From positions 224,588-288,587 of the forward strand of contig ML976990.1 in the NCBI GenBank assembly GCA_010015675.1: a stretch of DNA of 64,000 bases, written 5' to 3'. A model generated the notes under the pieces. It searched no databases. It was not told where the DNA came from and was given only the letters and a program-made list of their open reading frames with translations. This document shows positions 24,030-35,617 of the stretch, one piece after another (positions within the stretch are counted from its first letter, which is position 1; each line of letters starts with the position of its first letter). This stretch comes from Byssothecium circinans (taxonomy: Eukaryota; Ascomycota; Dothideomycetes; Pleosporales; Massarinaceae). Position numbers and translations under genes: made by a program.

Positions 24030-26623
24030 TATGAATCGTGAATTCTGAAAGGACTTCAATGGAAAGTGTCTTGGAAAAAAGCTAGTGGGACGTGGAAAGG
24101 TAACTAATGTAGAATAATAGCTATGGGTGAAAGAGTAGATGTGTTGCTCGAAGAATTGGTGTAATAGGTTGTAGTGGCGGGGATCACTTTTGGTGGGAGC
24201 TCGACGCGCGACGCGACCGCGACGTGACGTGCTGTCACAATTGAGGCCAAAGCTCTACGCTGTGCCACATGTGGCTACCACTCCACACGCAACTATTCAA
24301 CATTTTGTCCCGAGGTGATATTTGGCATGTTGAAAAGGCTCCAGCCTCGTCAATTATTGCTCAGACATACAAAGGGAAGGCAGTCTGCAGAAGATTTGGT
24401 TCTTCTAAACATCACCTGGGTTGCGATAGCCACTTCGATTTTCCAATGACACATCATCTTCGACACTAACAAATAGCTTTGCTGAGGGCTCCGTCTGTCC
24501 TTCTCTCCTCACTCACTTACAGATACGATATCAACCGTGCGGATGGGACACTAAGTTACGACCCAAAGTGCCCATGTGTCTTGTTGAGGGGTGCCCATAT
24601 CTGAATATGGGAAGTCTTCGCTCTCCTCCAAGCCTTTCTCGCATCGCCACTCACGGCTTACGAGATATTCTGCTGATGACATTTACCTACGCCCACCTTC
24701 CCTACTAGTTAGTAGGTTTCGTCCTCATGCCTCACAAAACTTTGCTTCCCGAGATCGTACTTGGATCATATGATCTCTCCAGGCGCCAGAATAAACCATT
24801 CAGGGATACATCACGACGGACATACGAAACCTTCACAATCCTGCACCTTGGATATTGTTTCGCGCCCCATCCGAGAGCGACCGCTGAAGGCTGATGTCAC
24901 ACCTCGGTGCCCGAGCGAGGGCAATCTCGCTCCTCTAGTCGTATGGAGTCAGCTACATTATGCGACACTTCCATGTCGGTCTCTCCCATGATAACACGAT
25001 TTATTTCTCCAAGAAAACTCCGCAGTGTTCAGCTTCTCTCGGTGACGATCAATCGACTTTGCGTTACGGGTTTGCTCTCGGGACATCCGGTTGAAGCAAT
25101 TCAAAAGACGCAATAATGCAAATGTCCAACCACATGCGAACAACGCATCTCAACATGAGTCAAACCTGCTCCATGGTGGTATTCAGCGCAGAGAACTGCC
25201 GTCTTGTCAAGGAGATCCGCGCCGATGTTACTTTGCCGGTTGTTTCGTTTGAATGGAACGATCATATTTATCTACAACCCTCGACCCTGCAAGGTGTGCG
25301 TTCTGTGGCCCGACCATCCGACCGTCTCTGGCTGCTTTCTTCTTCGATTGAACTTCTCGTATACCTGAAATAGCATTGCTATCCGCTTATGTGCGGTTGA
25401 AACCTCGTACCCCAGATTGAAGGGCCAGCGCGCCAAGGGGTCTTCAGCCCAATGGTTCATAGAACACCTCGATCTCGTAGATGAGCTTTCATCTGGCGTT
25501 ATGCCGAACTCCTGCCTTATTTGCGTTTCTCTTATGAACGATTGTGCAATGACGACAGTGGAGAAGCGCGGCACTTATGCCTATCGATACTCCAGGTCCG
25601 GCTCCCACGAACGCACGTGATGGCTCTGTCGATCATTCACGCCTCAATCACTTACATACGCGTTCCATTGCGCACGCGATAGCACATATGCTTTACGGAG
25701 TAAGTCGATCAGACGTTCTAACATGTCACTTTCCTTTATGTACAGTGACAGGAACGGTCACTAGCGACGGCGGAGCTATGAGCCAGTTGCCTTGTCTAGA
25801 GTCGCATATGGTGCCAAACACCCAAGTTGATGGGACGATGAGACGCGCGGCGAGCCAGTCATCGCGGTGAAGCGTTGCTATAGAATTACAGGTTTGTTAA
25901 GGGAGGGTTTCACCGGCACCGGCTCCAGAAGCGATGGCTCGAGAAGCTCTTTGCGACATGTCCTCAGGCAGAGAGAAGTTCGATGCGGCTCCCTAAGGCT
26001 GTGCAGACACAGCTGGGGATGTGCACGATGCGCTTCTTCTCGCCATGCGGTGGGCGAGCAGAAAGTTGTCTGTCTTCAGCCTAGCGCGTGTTTCACAACC
26101 CTACCCCTGAGAGAGCAAGCTCCCGGCGGGCCCAGGAAGAGTTGGGACATGGCATGCCAGCGGCGCCCAAGTCGAGTCGCCGTCGAGACGCCATGCAGAA
26201 CGCCAGAACGCGCACCCGCAGCGCCACTTGCACTCCAGGAAAACACGCAGCGCACGTAATGGACGGTATCGCATCGCAAACTAGCCGTCTAGCTACCTCG
26301 CCAAGTGTGCATGAGAGACACAGGGCTGAGAAGGATCCCCGTGCTAAATATAAGCGTGCATGCCAAGCGGGTTTCAAGGTAGACCCGATGAAACGACCTT
26401 TATTCTCAAAACAAGAGCCACCCGCTCCGCCCGGGAAATTGGACGATCACGACTTCCTGACGGCCTAAGATCTGAGCGTGCACCTGTCTGCTTGTCGAAC
26501 AAAAGCGCGCACACAACGCTCTCTTTGCCAGCGACCTCAACTCACGCTCTTTGAGGCCTGGCCCTTCCGCCCTCAATCTCCGGGATGAAATTGGTCTCCC
26601 TACGCGTCTTTCAGTAATACCCC
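24030..26623. other. intergenic, 2.6 kb with no recognised gene
   Basis: Many short overlapping open frames on both strands (longest 130 codons at 25867-26259 plus) but none with a recognisable motif or consistent splice extension. No RNA gene, repeat or strong composition shift seen by eye. It contains the promoters of MRC1 (left) and the zinc-finger gene (right). Confidence 0.5.
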
Positions 26624-28548
26624 ATGGACACCGACGAGCCTCAGCTGTTCCAATACAGCACCCCACAACCCAACAACAGCTTCAAGCGCCCGCGACGCAG
26701 TCTCCAGAGCTCAACGCCTTTGAGCAGCGTGACGGAGAGCGCGTCGCCCTCTCCCCGACTATCCGGCCATGCGGCGTCGTTGACGCCAGACGTCATTGAA
26801 CACATCAATGGATTGAAACACCTCGATGACAAATCCATTCTATTGCTGCTCGAAGCGGCTCGCAGCGGAGGTCAGTGTTGATACATTCCCATCCATGTTG
26901 TTTGCTCACACGAGTTTAGATCGCATGCGCATTCCCGGGCCAGACAGGTCCTCCATGTCGACCCTTGGAAGCCGAGCGTCTTCATACCTGAGTGTTCCTT
27001 CGAGCCGAGCGAGCGTACTGTCGGATCCAAGATCATCCATCGCGTCTACCGACTCCTCCTTCACCCACTACAGCACCGCATCGTCCAGACTCTCTACAGC
27101 GTCCTCGCGTCTCTCCACAATCTCGAACACGTCCGCGCCAAAGAACTTTGCCTGTACATTTTGTGACAAGGCCCTCAAGTCGAAGCCGTATTGGAAATCG
27201 CACGAGGAGGAATTCCACGAACAAAGACTAACATGGCGTTGTCCGGATTGCGAGCAAATCTTTCACGCGGGCAAGCGATTCCGCGAGCACCATACTAAGC
27301 TACACGTATGAACACCGTCCCCATCCCAAAGGTGAATGCTGACAGTTGCAGGGCTGCGAGAACTGTAAACAACCCAGAGAAAGCGGTCAACCGACGAGCA
27401 GAAAAGCGTCGCCGTGTGTAAAGAAGTATGAAATCGTCATGCATGACAAAGACGCTTGGGGGTGTGGGTTTTGTGCATGTCTGTTGGCGACATGGGAGGA
27501 AAGATGCGAACACATCGCTATGCACTTCGAGGAAAAGAAGAACAAATGGAACTTCACCAACGTAATCCTGGGATTGTTGAAACAGCCAGACGTATCGGAG
27601 TCATGGAATCGACTCATGGCGCAGAGACATGGCGAGGAACGGAACTGGCCCCGACTAACGTGGGAATCGAAGAAATGCAACCGCCTGCGATACAAATTGG
27701 AGACGAAATGGGACACGCGGGTATTCGATGTTGACAAAGTGGTAGCCGACACGTACGAGCTGGCTGAGATCGAACCCAACGATGTCATCGAGCCCGCTAA
27801 TGAAGCTGCTCCCGAAGTTCCGGATCTCACGGATTCCTCTGAGCTCGTTGACTGCAAAATGGAACCTTTCGACTTCACCAACGATCAGCGCCTCCACAGT
27901 TCGCACGGCATGCAGTCGGATACCGCGCTGATGGATCTTGACCCAGTAGACCCGCCGCAACCAATACATCAAGATATGCACCAACCTCAGTGGCCCGTCA
28001 GTAACGACATCTCCCAAACGACGTTGTCTCAAAGCACCATGGCCACTGACAATGGCATGAGCGCTTTCGGAGGGTTTGATACCCACATGACTCACATGTC
28101 GACCGACTTTTCACAACCCGTAAATCAAGGCTTTCCATCCAACTGGCCAAACGCTGGCTTCGTGTCGACGCCCGACCTCGTTGGCTTCCAGCAGCCAACG
28201 TCGTATATGAACTACAACAGCACGCCCAAGGAAGTCGTGCCAGTCCCAACTTCGCAATACGCCAACTTCGCCCAGTACCCACGGCAAAGCGTGCCACCCA
28301 ATTTTATGCATCACTCGAATGCCTCTAGGGACTCGCGCCGCTTCGTCCCGAAGCTTATCAGTATCGGTGGCTCACGCCCGTCATCCTCAGCAGCTAACGT
28401 GGACCAACCTCCTCCACCACCGCCGAAGGACGAACATACAAACCGTTTCTCCCGCATGATCATGCGACGGCGACCGAGCAACATCTCGCAACACACCGTG
28501 GTCTCGCAAAGAGATATCGGATGGAACGACGAGCTCAACTGGGGATGA
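26624..28548 (+). CDS. C2H2-type zinc finger protein, probable transcription factor
   Basis: Exons 26624-26870, 26920-27305 and 27352-28548 join over 49- and 46-bp introns, giving 609 aa. Residues 1-82 are low complexity; a Ser-rich region follows. Paired fingers lie at about 160-211: FACTFCDKALKSKPYWKSHE and WRCPDCEQIFHAGKRFREHH, ending TKLH at the exon 2/3 junction. After the splice comes GCENCKQPRE and then a third finger-like unit, WGCGFCACLLATWEERCEHI followed by AMHF. The C-terminal half is Gln/Asn/Pro/Ser-rich and could be an activation region. Similar finger arrangements occur in fungal regulators; target genes cannot be told. Nuclear location is inferred. Confidence 0.87.
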
Positions 28549-29468
28549 TGATCTGGCCAACGTTAACTCGTTGAGTCAATCTTGCCCCGCAATCAGGCTG
28601 GTCCTGGCAGCACCGTACACCACTCCTTTTACAAAAACCCAAAAAACATCACTGAGAAAGTGATTCCGAACCTCGTCTTTCCAGGCTTCATCCGAGTCAG
28701 CAGACGAGCACAGTGTCACCACTACGGCAACTTTCCAACCCTTACTATCCTTTCCTTTATCACGTTATCTGTCTTTTGCGTCATGTCTTTTTGCTTTTAC
28801 TGATATTGATCTTTTTAGCCTGGCGACGGAGCAAAAGAATGGCTTGTCTAGTAGGGTATACCCATAATGTATTCCTTTTTGTCTGTTGATGTTGGAATTA
28901 CCTAATACCTCCCACCCCTTACTACTACCCATCTGTCTTTCTAGCTACTATTTGAGCACATGCTATGTCGTTATGATGAGCCGGGCGAGAAGTAATGGGA
29001 TTGACTTGGGGCATGGATCGCAACTTATCGCACTTAATGCTGTCGAATAAGAATAGAAAATTGAAAATGTTTCAATGCCGTATTCATTCCAAGGTGGTCT
29101 TTCGAGGAAAGAGGAGGATCGGCTAACCAATCACAGGCAGTACATATGCTGGGTCTTACTTTGCCGGGAATTTCTGCCGGCTTTCCTAGGGCCCGCACTA
29201 ATGATGTGGGACAACACCACCCCGCACTTCCGTCATTGCTTGCTCAGTCACTCTACGGATTCTAGATACACCACATCCAAAACACGACCCAAGTTTTAGA
29301 CTTCTCGGACACTGCAATTGTGTCATCCTAATTAACCCTACAAAGTGCACAGTCGCATGCGGCGCCTTGAAATACTACGGAATCAGCAAGGCGCAGCACG
29401 ACGCTGAAACGTCACCAAGCCTCATGCGATCTATTCCCGATATACATTGCCCTAAATACAGTCTCGCG
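28549..29468. other. intergenic, 3' and promoter sequence
   Basis: Pyrimidine-rich 3' flank of the zinc-finger gene and upstream region of the MOSC gene. An in-frame ATG exists at 29367, but I prefer 29469 as the start of the MOSC protein. No other feature recognised. Confidence 0.55.
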
Positions 29469-30597
29469 ATGGTTCATGACAATCTGAGCAAAGGGGCTAT
29501 AGTGCTAACCGCCTTCTTCTTGCCTATTGTCACTTATCTCTATTTCACGAGGAGTCAAGCTCGAATCCAGAAAAAGAAGGATGCGGGGCCTCTGCCTCCT
29601 CCCACAGAGATCACGAATATCTTCATCCATCCGATCAAGTCTTGCCATGGGTTGACGGTGAAGAAGGCGAAATTATTGCCCACAGGGCTGGACTTGGATC
29701 GCCAGTGGATGTGGGTTACTTATCCCAATTATGAGTTTCTCACGAGTATGTGACCATCAAAAATTCTCCGTCATCGGTTCGCTGATCATCCAAACAGTCC
29801 GCAACCTGTCCAACATGACGCTTATCCGCCCATCATACGATGCAGAATCAGATGCAATAATCGTCACCGCACCAGCTCCTGGTTCGATTGATGAGAAACT
29901 CCAGTTCAACATCCCGGCTCATCCGTCACCTTCCTGGCTCGCCGAAAACACCGAAATGGTCGCCGTCAATATCTGGGGGAAGTCCACATCCGCACACGCA
30001 TACTCCACTTCCTTGACCGGTCCCTTCAACGACTTCTTCGGCAAAGAGGTCAGACTTGTCTACAAATCCCCCTTCTCAGACTCGCCGCGAGCACTAGCCT
30101 CAAACGGAGCACTGGACATTCTAGGCCGAGAAGCGAGTACATGTTTCCCCGACCTCATGCCCATTCTTGTAGGCTGCGAGTCCAGCATCGATGAACTCAA
30201 CACCCGTCTCAAAGCCGCCGAAGACATCACCATAGACGTTCGGCGTTTCCGACCCAACATCTTGGTCCGCGGTAACAAGCCTTGGGATGAGGATCGCTGG
30301 AAGACACTTCGTATCACACCCAAGTCAGGATCTACGGAAACGCCGCTTGTGCTGGATGTCACGCAGCGCTGTGCGAGGTGTCAGGTACCGAACGTGGATC
30401 CCGAGACGGCGGAGAAGCATAAAAAGGAGCCGTGGAATACGCTGATGAAGTATCGAAGGATCGATGAGGGGATTAGGTATAAGCCGTGCTTTGGCATGTT
30501 ATGTGTGCCGAGGGGGGAGGGGGGCATGATTGAGGTGGGGATGAAGCTGGAGGTCACTGAGGTTACAGGGGATCATAGGTATATCGTTGGATTCTGA
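29469..30597 (+). CDS. MOSC-domain protein, mARC-like molybdenum cofactor oxidoreductase
   Basis: Exons 29469-29745 and 29798-30597 join over a 52-bp intron (gtatgt...acag) to give 358 aa. The chosen Met is followed by one hydrophobic segment, AIVLTAFFLPIVTYLYF, a likely N-terminal membrane anchor as in mitochondrial amidoxime-reducing components. The MOSC N-terminal barrel begins ITNIFIHPIKSCHGLTVKKA. The C-terminal MOSC domain has the key Cys in RCARCQVPNVDPETAE; in mARC proteins this Cys binds molybdenum. Family role: reduction of N-hydroxylated compounds with electrons from cytochrome b5 and its reductase; the actual substrate is unknown. An upstream in-frame Met would add 34 residues in front of the anchor. 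A molybdate transporter gene lies 5 kb away. Confidence 0.88.
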
Positions 30598-31047
30598 GGC
30601 CGTGAGCGGTCCTCATTTTCGGGGGTATTATGTGGGTTTCCATGGGTCGCACCTTTTCAATGTTATAGCAGGATTATTTACCCAGCTCCAACTTTGGGAA
30701 GCGAGGCCCGGCTTTTCACACATAACCGTATAGCACAAGGCCCACCGATTAATACAGGGTCCTGAGGCTGTCATCCACAGCACCTAAATTTTACCTCTGG
30801 GCGACAACATCCACTTCGGCTACTCAAGCAGCTGTATCCAGCTTCTTAATTAAAACATGCACTCAGGCGATGAAGAACGCGGTTCGAAATCTTCTCCATG
30901 GACACCAAATAATACCGCGGCCAGCCCAAGCCTGCCTCCACTGTCCACATGGCTCACGACTTACAAAAATCCTCCACAAAGAGTACCATCTTAAAACATG
31001 CCACATTCCATCGTCTCCGTAATGACTCTCATTCTTTTCCTCACAAG
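30598..31047. other. convergent 3' region
   Basis: Between the stops of the MOSC gene (+) and the Nudix gene (-). Nothing recognised. Confidence 0.6.
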
Positions 31048-32001
31048 TTACTTCTCAAAATCCCCAGTCCTTGTTTCCCGTAGCTTTTCTTCGATTTCGC
31101 CCGCCCGACTCAAGCCTTCGTACAACGCCCAAGCTCCCAAGGTCTTTGCATCTCTTGCTCCCTCTCTCCAAAGTGCATCATACTTGCATACCCGTAATGT
31201 CATGAGCTCATCCTGATTGCGTTTGCCTGTCAACTTCCCCTTCAAAGCCTCAATATCTTTCCGATCCAAGACCTTCTCCCAAAGCAGAAGCGGAATATAC
31301 TCATCAAGATTTCCGGGACCTGGATACATTGCCGGGTGTATATTCTCCTTCGTCTCTGAATCCTCAAGAGCCAGGCTTGTCATATCAATCAACTCCTCTT
31401 TGCGGACTCTGAGGCTGGTCTCTTCATAGATCTCCTCGATAGGTTTTCCCTTCACATCTCCCGATTCCTCATCGAGCATACCGGCAGGAATCTCCAAGAA
31501 CGAAGTACTCGCCGCACCGATCCGTGGTTGCTCAGTGAGAATGACATATCGCTCGTTTCCCGAATCTTTCGGCCGTAGTATCATCAACACAGCAACACTG
31601 CCACCGCGTAGAAATACAACCCGATCCAACTTGTCTCCTGACCCCTTTCCGCTTCTCTTTCGTAACATCCCTTCTATTGTCATGAACTCAATCTTTCCAT
31701 TTGCGAAAACAGTGACAGCGTGCACTTTTATTCCCACCAACCGCCAGGGCTCCGCTTCGAATGTATGTCCTGAGGTGCTTTGCAGCGCAAGATTGCTTCT
31801 CAAGGCCTCTAGCCAGTTCTTGAAAGCGGGAAATTCTAGAAGACGCTTTTTATCGACTTTGGTGCTATCTCCTACTGTTATAGGTATAGCTGGCTGCCAG
31901 CCTGATAGCTGGAAGGATGATTTTCGTCGCGGGGTGTATGAAGAGAGGAAAAGTCTTCTTATCGTGGCATAATCAAGCATGGGTTTCAGAGGAAGCGTCA
32001 A
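31048..32001 (-). CDS. Nudix hydrolase, ADP-sugar diphosphatase-like
   Basis: Single exon, 317 aa. An alternative start at Met8 (31980) gives MLDYATIRRLFLSSYTPRRK, an amphipathic basic leader that could target mitochondria. The Nudix region is IPAGMLDEESGDVKGKP followed by EEIYEETSL at residues 172-197. It resembles plant-type ADP-sugar pyrophosphatases, which have GMLDDxxGDFVG and REVxEExG at this place and likewise carry a longer loop than the textbook Nudix box. Here the Arg of RE is Glu and the Gly of ExG is Ser; the metal-binding EExxEE acids remain. C-terminal RVCKYDALWREGARDAKTLG also matches that subfamily. Expected reaction: hydrolysis of a nucleoside diphosphate sugar to sugar phosphate and nucleoside monophosphate. 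Confidence 0.85.
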   Translation of the reverse strand: MTLPLKPMLDYATIRRLFLSSYTPRRKSSFQLSGWQPAIPITVGDSTKVDKKRLLEFPAFKNWLEALRSNLALQSTSGHTFEAEPWRLVGIKVHAVTVFANGKIEFMTIEGMLRKRSGKGSGDKLDRVVFLRGGSVAVLMILRPKDSGNERYVILTEQPRIGAASTSFLEIPAGMLDEESGDVKGKPIEEIYEETSLRVRKEELIDMTSLALEDSETKENIHPAMYPGPGNLDEYIPLLLWEKVLDRKDIEALKGKLTGKRNQDELMTLRVCKYDALWREGARDAKTLGAWALYEGLSRAGEIEEKLRETRTGDFEK

Positions 32002-32661
32002 GTGTTGTTAACATCAATTGTCCTCCAGGCTGGGTGGTATAATCATCTGATGAGTATCTGGAGGGGCGGTGCAGTCGGCTAGCAATCACAGTGGGGGAGT
32101 ACCATGGTAGCAGGGATGCGAAGCAAAGCCCGCCACCGCCAATCTCGATGCTTGCTCCTCCTCACAACTGTCCGTTGGATGTCACAGCTGAAGCGTTTCG
32201 AAAGGTTTAAATAAGTCTAAATAAACTATCGCTCGGCGTCGCCGACACAATAGGTTCGCAGCTCGCTCGTCGTTATCACGTGAGCGGCTGATATTCACAC
32301 CCTGTGCAGCTTTCCAGCTTTATAATTTATCGCCTATGAGTCGTAATTACAAGTCAAGACGATGTCCTGTACGATATGCGTTTGCATGCTCGGAAGTGGT
32401 ACTGAAGCAGTATTAACTTCAACTCAGGATATTTTCTCCCATCCCTACGACAACCACTCCTACGATGATCAAGAGATGATGATCGCTCAATATGCATTAC
32501 ACTGACCAACGCATTTCATCATGATATCGCTCTCTTCAAAGACCAATCTATATTCATATACCTATGGTATGCTAACATTCGAAAGCTGGAGAACTGCGAG
32601 CCTCACGGGAATCACTATGGATTGAACTCTGAGCTACAGCAAAGACATAATCGCAGTTAGC
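32002..32661. other. intergenic, Nudix upstream region
   Basis: Nothing recognised; somewhat AT-rich towards 32400-32660. Confidence 0.5.
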
Positions 32662-33415
32662 TCAAGCAGAAACGTGAGCTATGCACACCCGTGACCATAA
32701 AAAGAGGCAATGACATCGAACCACACTGTACTGCAATACGGGCACGTTTGAGTTTGGCTTCCACGCCCATTTGTTAAACAAAGTATGTGGAAATTTGTGG
32801 CACACGTAAGAGTGAACGCCTGTTATGGAGAGGGCAGGGTTGTGCAGCGCGTAAGGTTTGAGACAGATGCAGCATACTGGCTCCTCCTTCTCTCGATCCT
32901 GGTTCTCACCCGAAACGTTCCGGGGATTTCTAAAGGGGTAAGTCGCTGTAAGATAGTACGCAAGGAAAGCGTGTAGATCGGCTGGTAAATCTTCAGTATC
33001 CTCAGGTTGGTTTGGGGCGCGGGGGTATTGATAGCTGAGGAACAAGGCTCGAGGTGGGTATGCTGAATTGGCATGCGCGTTCCATTGTAGCTCTTGATAC
33101 AGATTGTGGTGAGGCTGGCCGTATACAGTGTGAGCAGGCTCTTCGTAGGGATGAGATTGAAGTCGTGAATCCTTCTGCAACGGGTAATACGGGTCATAGT
33201 ACGGAGCTACATTCGGACCGTCATGTGAGCTTGAGAAGGGTATAGAGATGATGACTCTTCGGAACTGTCTGAGGACTCGCTACTAGAAATTTCGTTCTTG
33301 GGTCGATAGCTAACGGGTGATACCCCGCGGGTCTACGAAAACAGGTGTAGACACAATGAGGCCACCAATAGAGTCTTCCACAATGAGCATGGTAGGGATG
33401 GCTTCCCCAAACCAT
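32662..33415 (-). pseudogene. decayed RING-like gene
   Basis: The main open frame (33180-32662) reads a Tyr/His/Pro-rich region, then a finger start PVCCICLKPYALHNPALSIT, then VCHKFPHTLFNKWAWKPNSN. The last Cys pair, CPYCSTVWF, appears only one frame over, immediately after NSN, and that frame stops soon after (…GHGCA). A one-base shift near 32740 therefore splits the finger. The usual Gly between Cys and His in the centre of the finger is also missing. Upstream to about 33415, protein-like segments occur in changing frames with stops. This suggests a lineage-specific RING-like gene that has decayed, related in finger layout to the intact gene at 9.3-10.1 kb. A sequencing error is the alternative for the single shift. 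Confidence 0.5.
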
Positions 33416-34192
33416 GTGTCTGGAAATGTAGGCAGATCCTACGAAGTCGGGATCACTCCAAGAGTCAAGTTGATTATCTAATTGATTCTAGAAAAGAGCG
33501 TTGAAGTCATTGCGGTAAGGATTATGTCCAAATCTGTGGCTAATGCCCCTGAAGGAACCTGGACCCTAGTTGAAAAGGAGGCCGTTCGAATGAAGGTTAT
33601 GATGCTCCATAATTTTGTTGTGTTTGTAGTTGTGCATGGTACTGCTGTATTAGAACGGTATTTCTGTAGATAGCTTGCAAACTGTGTGGAAAGAAAGAGC
33701 ATAAAAGGGTATCAGCTAAGAATAATAGGTGTCGGTAGCGAGGTGACGGCGGCCATAATGCGATCACGACAACGAAAGCACAGCATGGCTTGGTGGGCCT
33801 CAGTCATTTTCCAAGAGGTGGGCTATCTTGATAAATAGTTACTTAAAGAGCCGTTTGAGATGTTGTACAGTGATGTGTTGGAAGTCTATCTAGACAGCAA
33901 GGTCTAACCGAGTGAAGATTTTTAGGTGAACGGCTACACATCGGCCAAGGAAATTCTGTGTATATCCCTGAGCAAACGTAAAACTATATGCTAAAAACCC
34001 GCAATGCTCCCAAAGTTTGGTTTCATGGATGCGTTGCGATACCTAGACTCAACTCAATACCTCTACTGCACGATTGCTAGCACCCAGTCCTCCACCTTGA
34101 AGTCATTTCCAGATGCACACGTTGATAACTACCTAAAGAAGGAAAACCGACGCAGTCGACACCCCTTCTAAGAACTCTTTGTACCAGAGGCC

Positions 34193-34490
34193 TTATGACT
34201 TATGCGGGGAGTGGAGCTCGCCAAGGTTCGCATCGGCTGCGTTCACTTCACCCGAACCGTCTGCGTCATACCTGAGTTCAAACCGTTTAATACGGCATAT
34301 GGGACATGTGTTTCTGGATGTATGTCCAGTAAGCGCCCATTTAAGCAGACGGGCAAAGTGGAAGTGGTGCCCTTCACAACCAGGTATGTCGGAGACCACC
34401 ATGAGGTGGCAGGCGGTTGCTTAACTGGATTGTCAATCTCTGTATGGACGTCTAGGCAGATAGAGGAGATTGTGTCGGCCCCAGGTGGTT
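34193..34490 (-). pseudogene. second RING-like gene remnant
   Basis: In the frame that stops at 34193, the segment IPGCEGHHFHFARLLKWAL then NTCPICRIKRFEL gives the second half of a RING-like finger of the same C-x2-H form as the intact gene at 9.3-10.1 kb. The first half, ISSICLDVHTEIDNP, is in another frame just upstream and its first ligand is Ser, not Cys. No intron with good borders joins the halves. I read this as a degraded gene fragment. Confidence 0.45.
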
Positions 34491-35617
34491 GTTAGAAGTG
34501 TCGGAGGTTTCTTCCACAGATGAAGTCGCGGATTGACTGGGGGCGACTTCATGATTTCGAGTCAGATAGGCGATCTAGGATGAGCTCAGGAGATCAATGT
34601 CGCACGCTTCTGTGAGCAATAAGGAGAGAGGGATTAATAGAGTCGGTCATCTTTTTTTCGTTGGATGCGGCGTGCTGGATACCATTCAGCGCCTACATGG
34701 AGCGACTTGAAGAAGTGAGCCTACGAGGGGCTCTAGCTATTAACGAATCCTTTAGAAATAGTATAAAACAATTCTCTATAGAAACTCATCCAGAACAAAG
34801 CACCTAATACCTTACATAGAGGAAGGTATCTTGCTATATCTAGATTGAGGCTGGGTAGCTGCGTTGTCCCATTTTTTCTGCTACACCACAGGCAACAGTG
34901 AAGATTAAATAAGGGTATGCCAGCTCATGTAACCATAACTTGCTGTTCTGGACTTTGGATTATCTTGGGTCTCTCGTGGTCATTACCAGAATTCGACTTT
35001 CAATTTCGAATACTCCATGTATTCAAACTGTTGCGGCCACGACAGCCCCTGCAAGATGCCTCTGCGCTTGAAGAGTATTGAGGGTTGCGCTGAGCATGCG
35101 AGCGTTAGGTATTATGAATCGGATCGCCTCGAAACGCAAGATCTTCAATATATGTGCATTATGTTACCAAGATTGTAATGGTAGATGAAGTATGTAGCGT
35201 CGAGAGAGGGGGGGTTTACTGTTGCGGTCAAGCGAAGATACTTCTTTGGGCAACTTTGCGTTTTCTGTAGATCACAGCCGTGCCATGTGGCAACCTTCGC
35301 GGGCGGATCCTACTGGACCTACTCCAACAACAGCAGCATCCTCAACACGGCCCATCTAAACACTGACCTCACTACTCATAGCCACACTACTCCAGCTAGA
35401 AACAAGTGACTATCTCTATCCCAGTTTGCCCGTCGCTTATCTGCGCCTGCACTATCCACGTGGACACCACGGTACGGGACGTGCGTGGCTGGAAAGATAG
35501 TCTGCCACATTATCCCACCTTCGATATTCTTCCTTGTAGCATGATATTCTCTTTCAAGCCCTTTTTCTTTGAGCTGCACCCTTTAACTCCTCTTGGGCGC
35601 TTTTCTTCCCGCGCACG
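34491..35617. other. intergenic upstream of the molybdate transporter
   Basis: AT-rich left part, more GC near the right end. Nothing recognised apart from the transporter promoter. Confidence 0.5.

Noticed and set aside
25867..26259. 130-codon plus-strand frame in the long intergenic stretch
   Set aside because: Overlapping frames on both strands and no recognisable protein feature.
32740..32760. A 15-nt intron repairing the RING-like gene
   Set aside because: gt...ag borders exist but 15 nt is far too short to be spliced; a one-base shift is the simpler reading.
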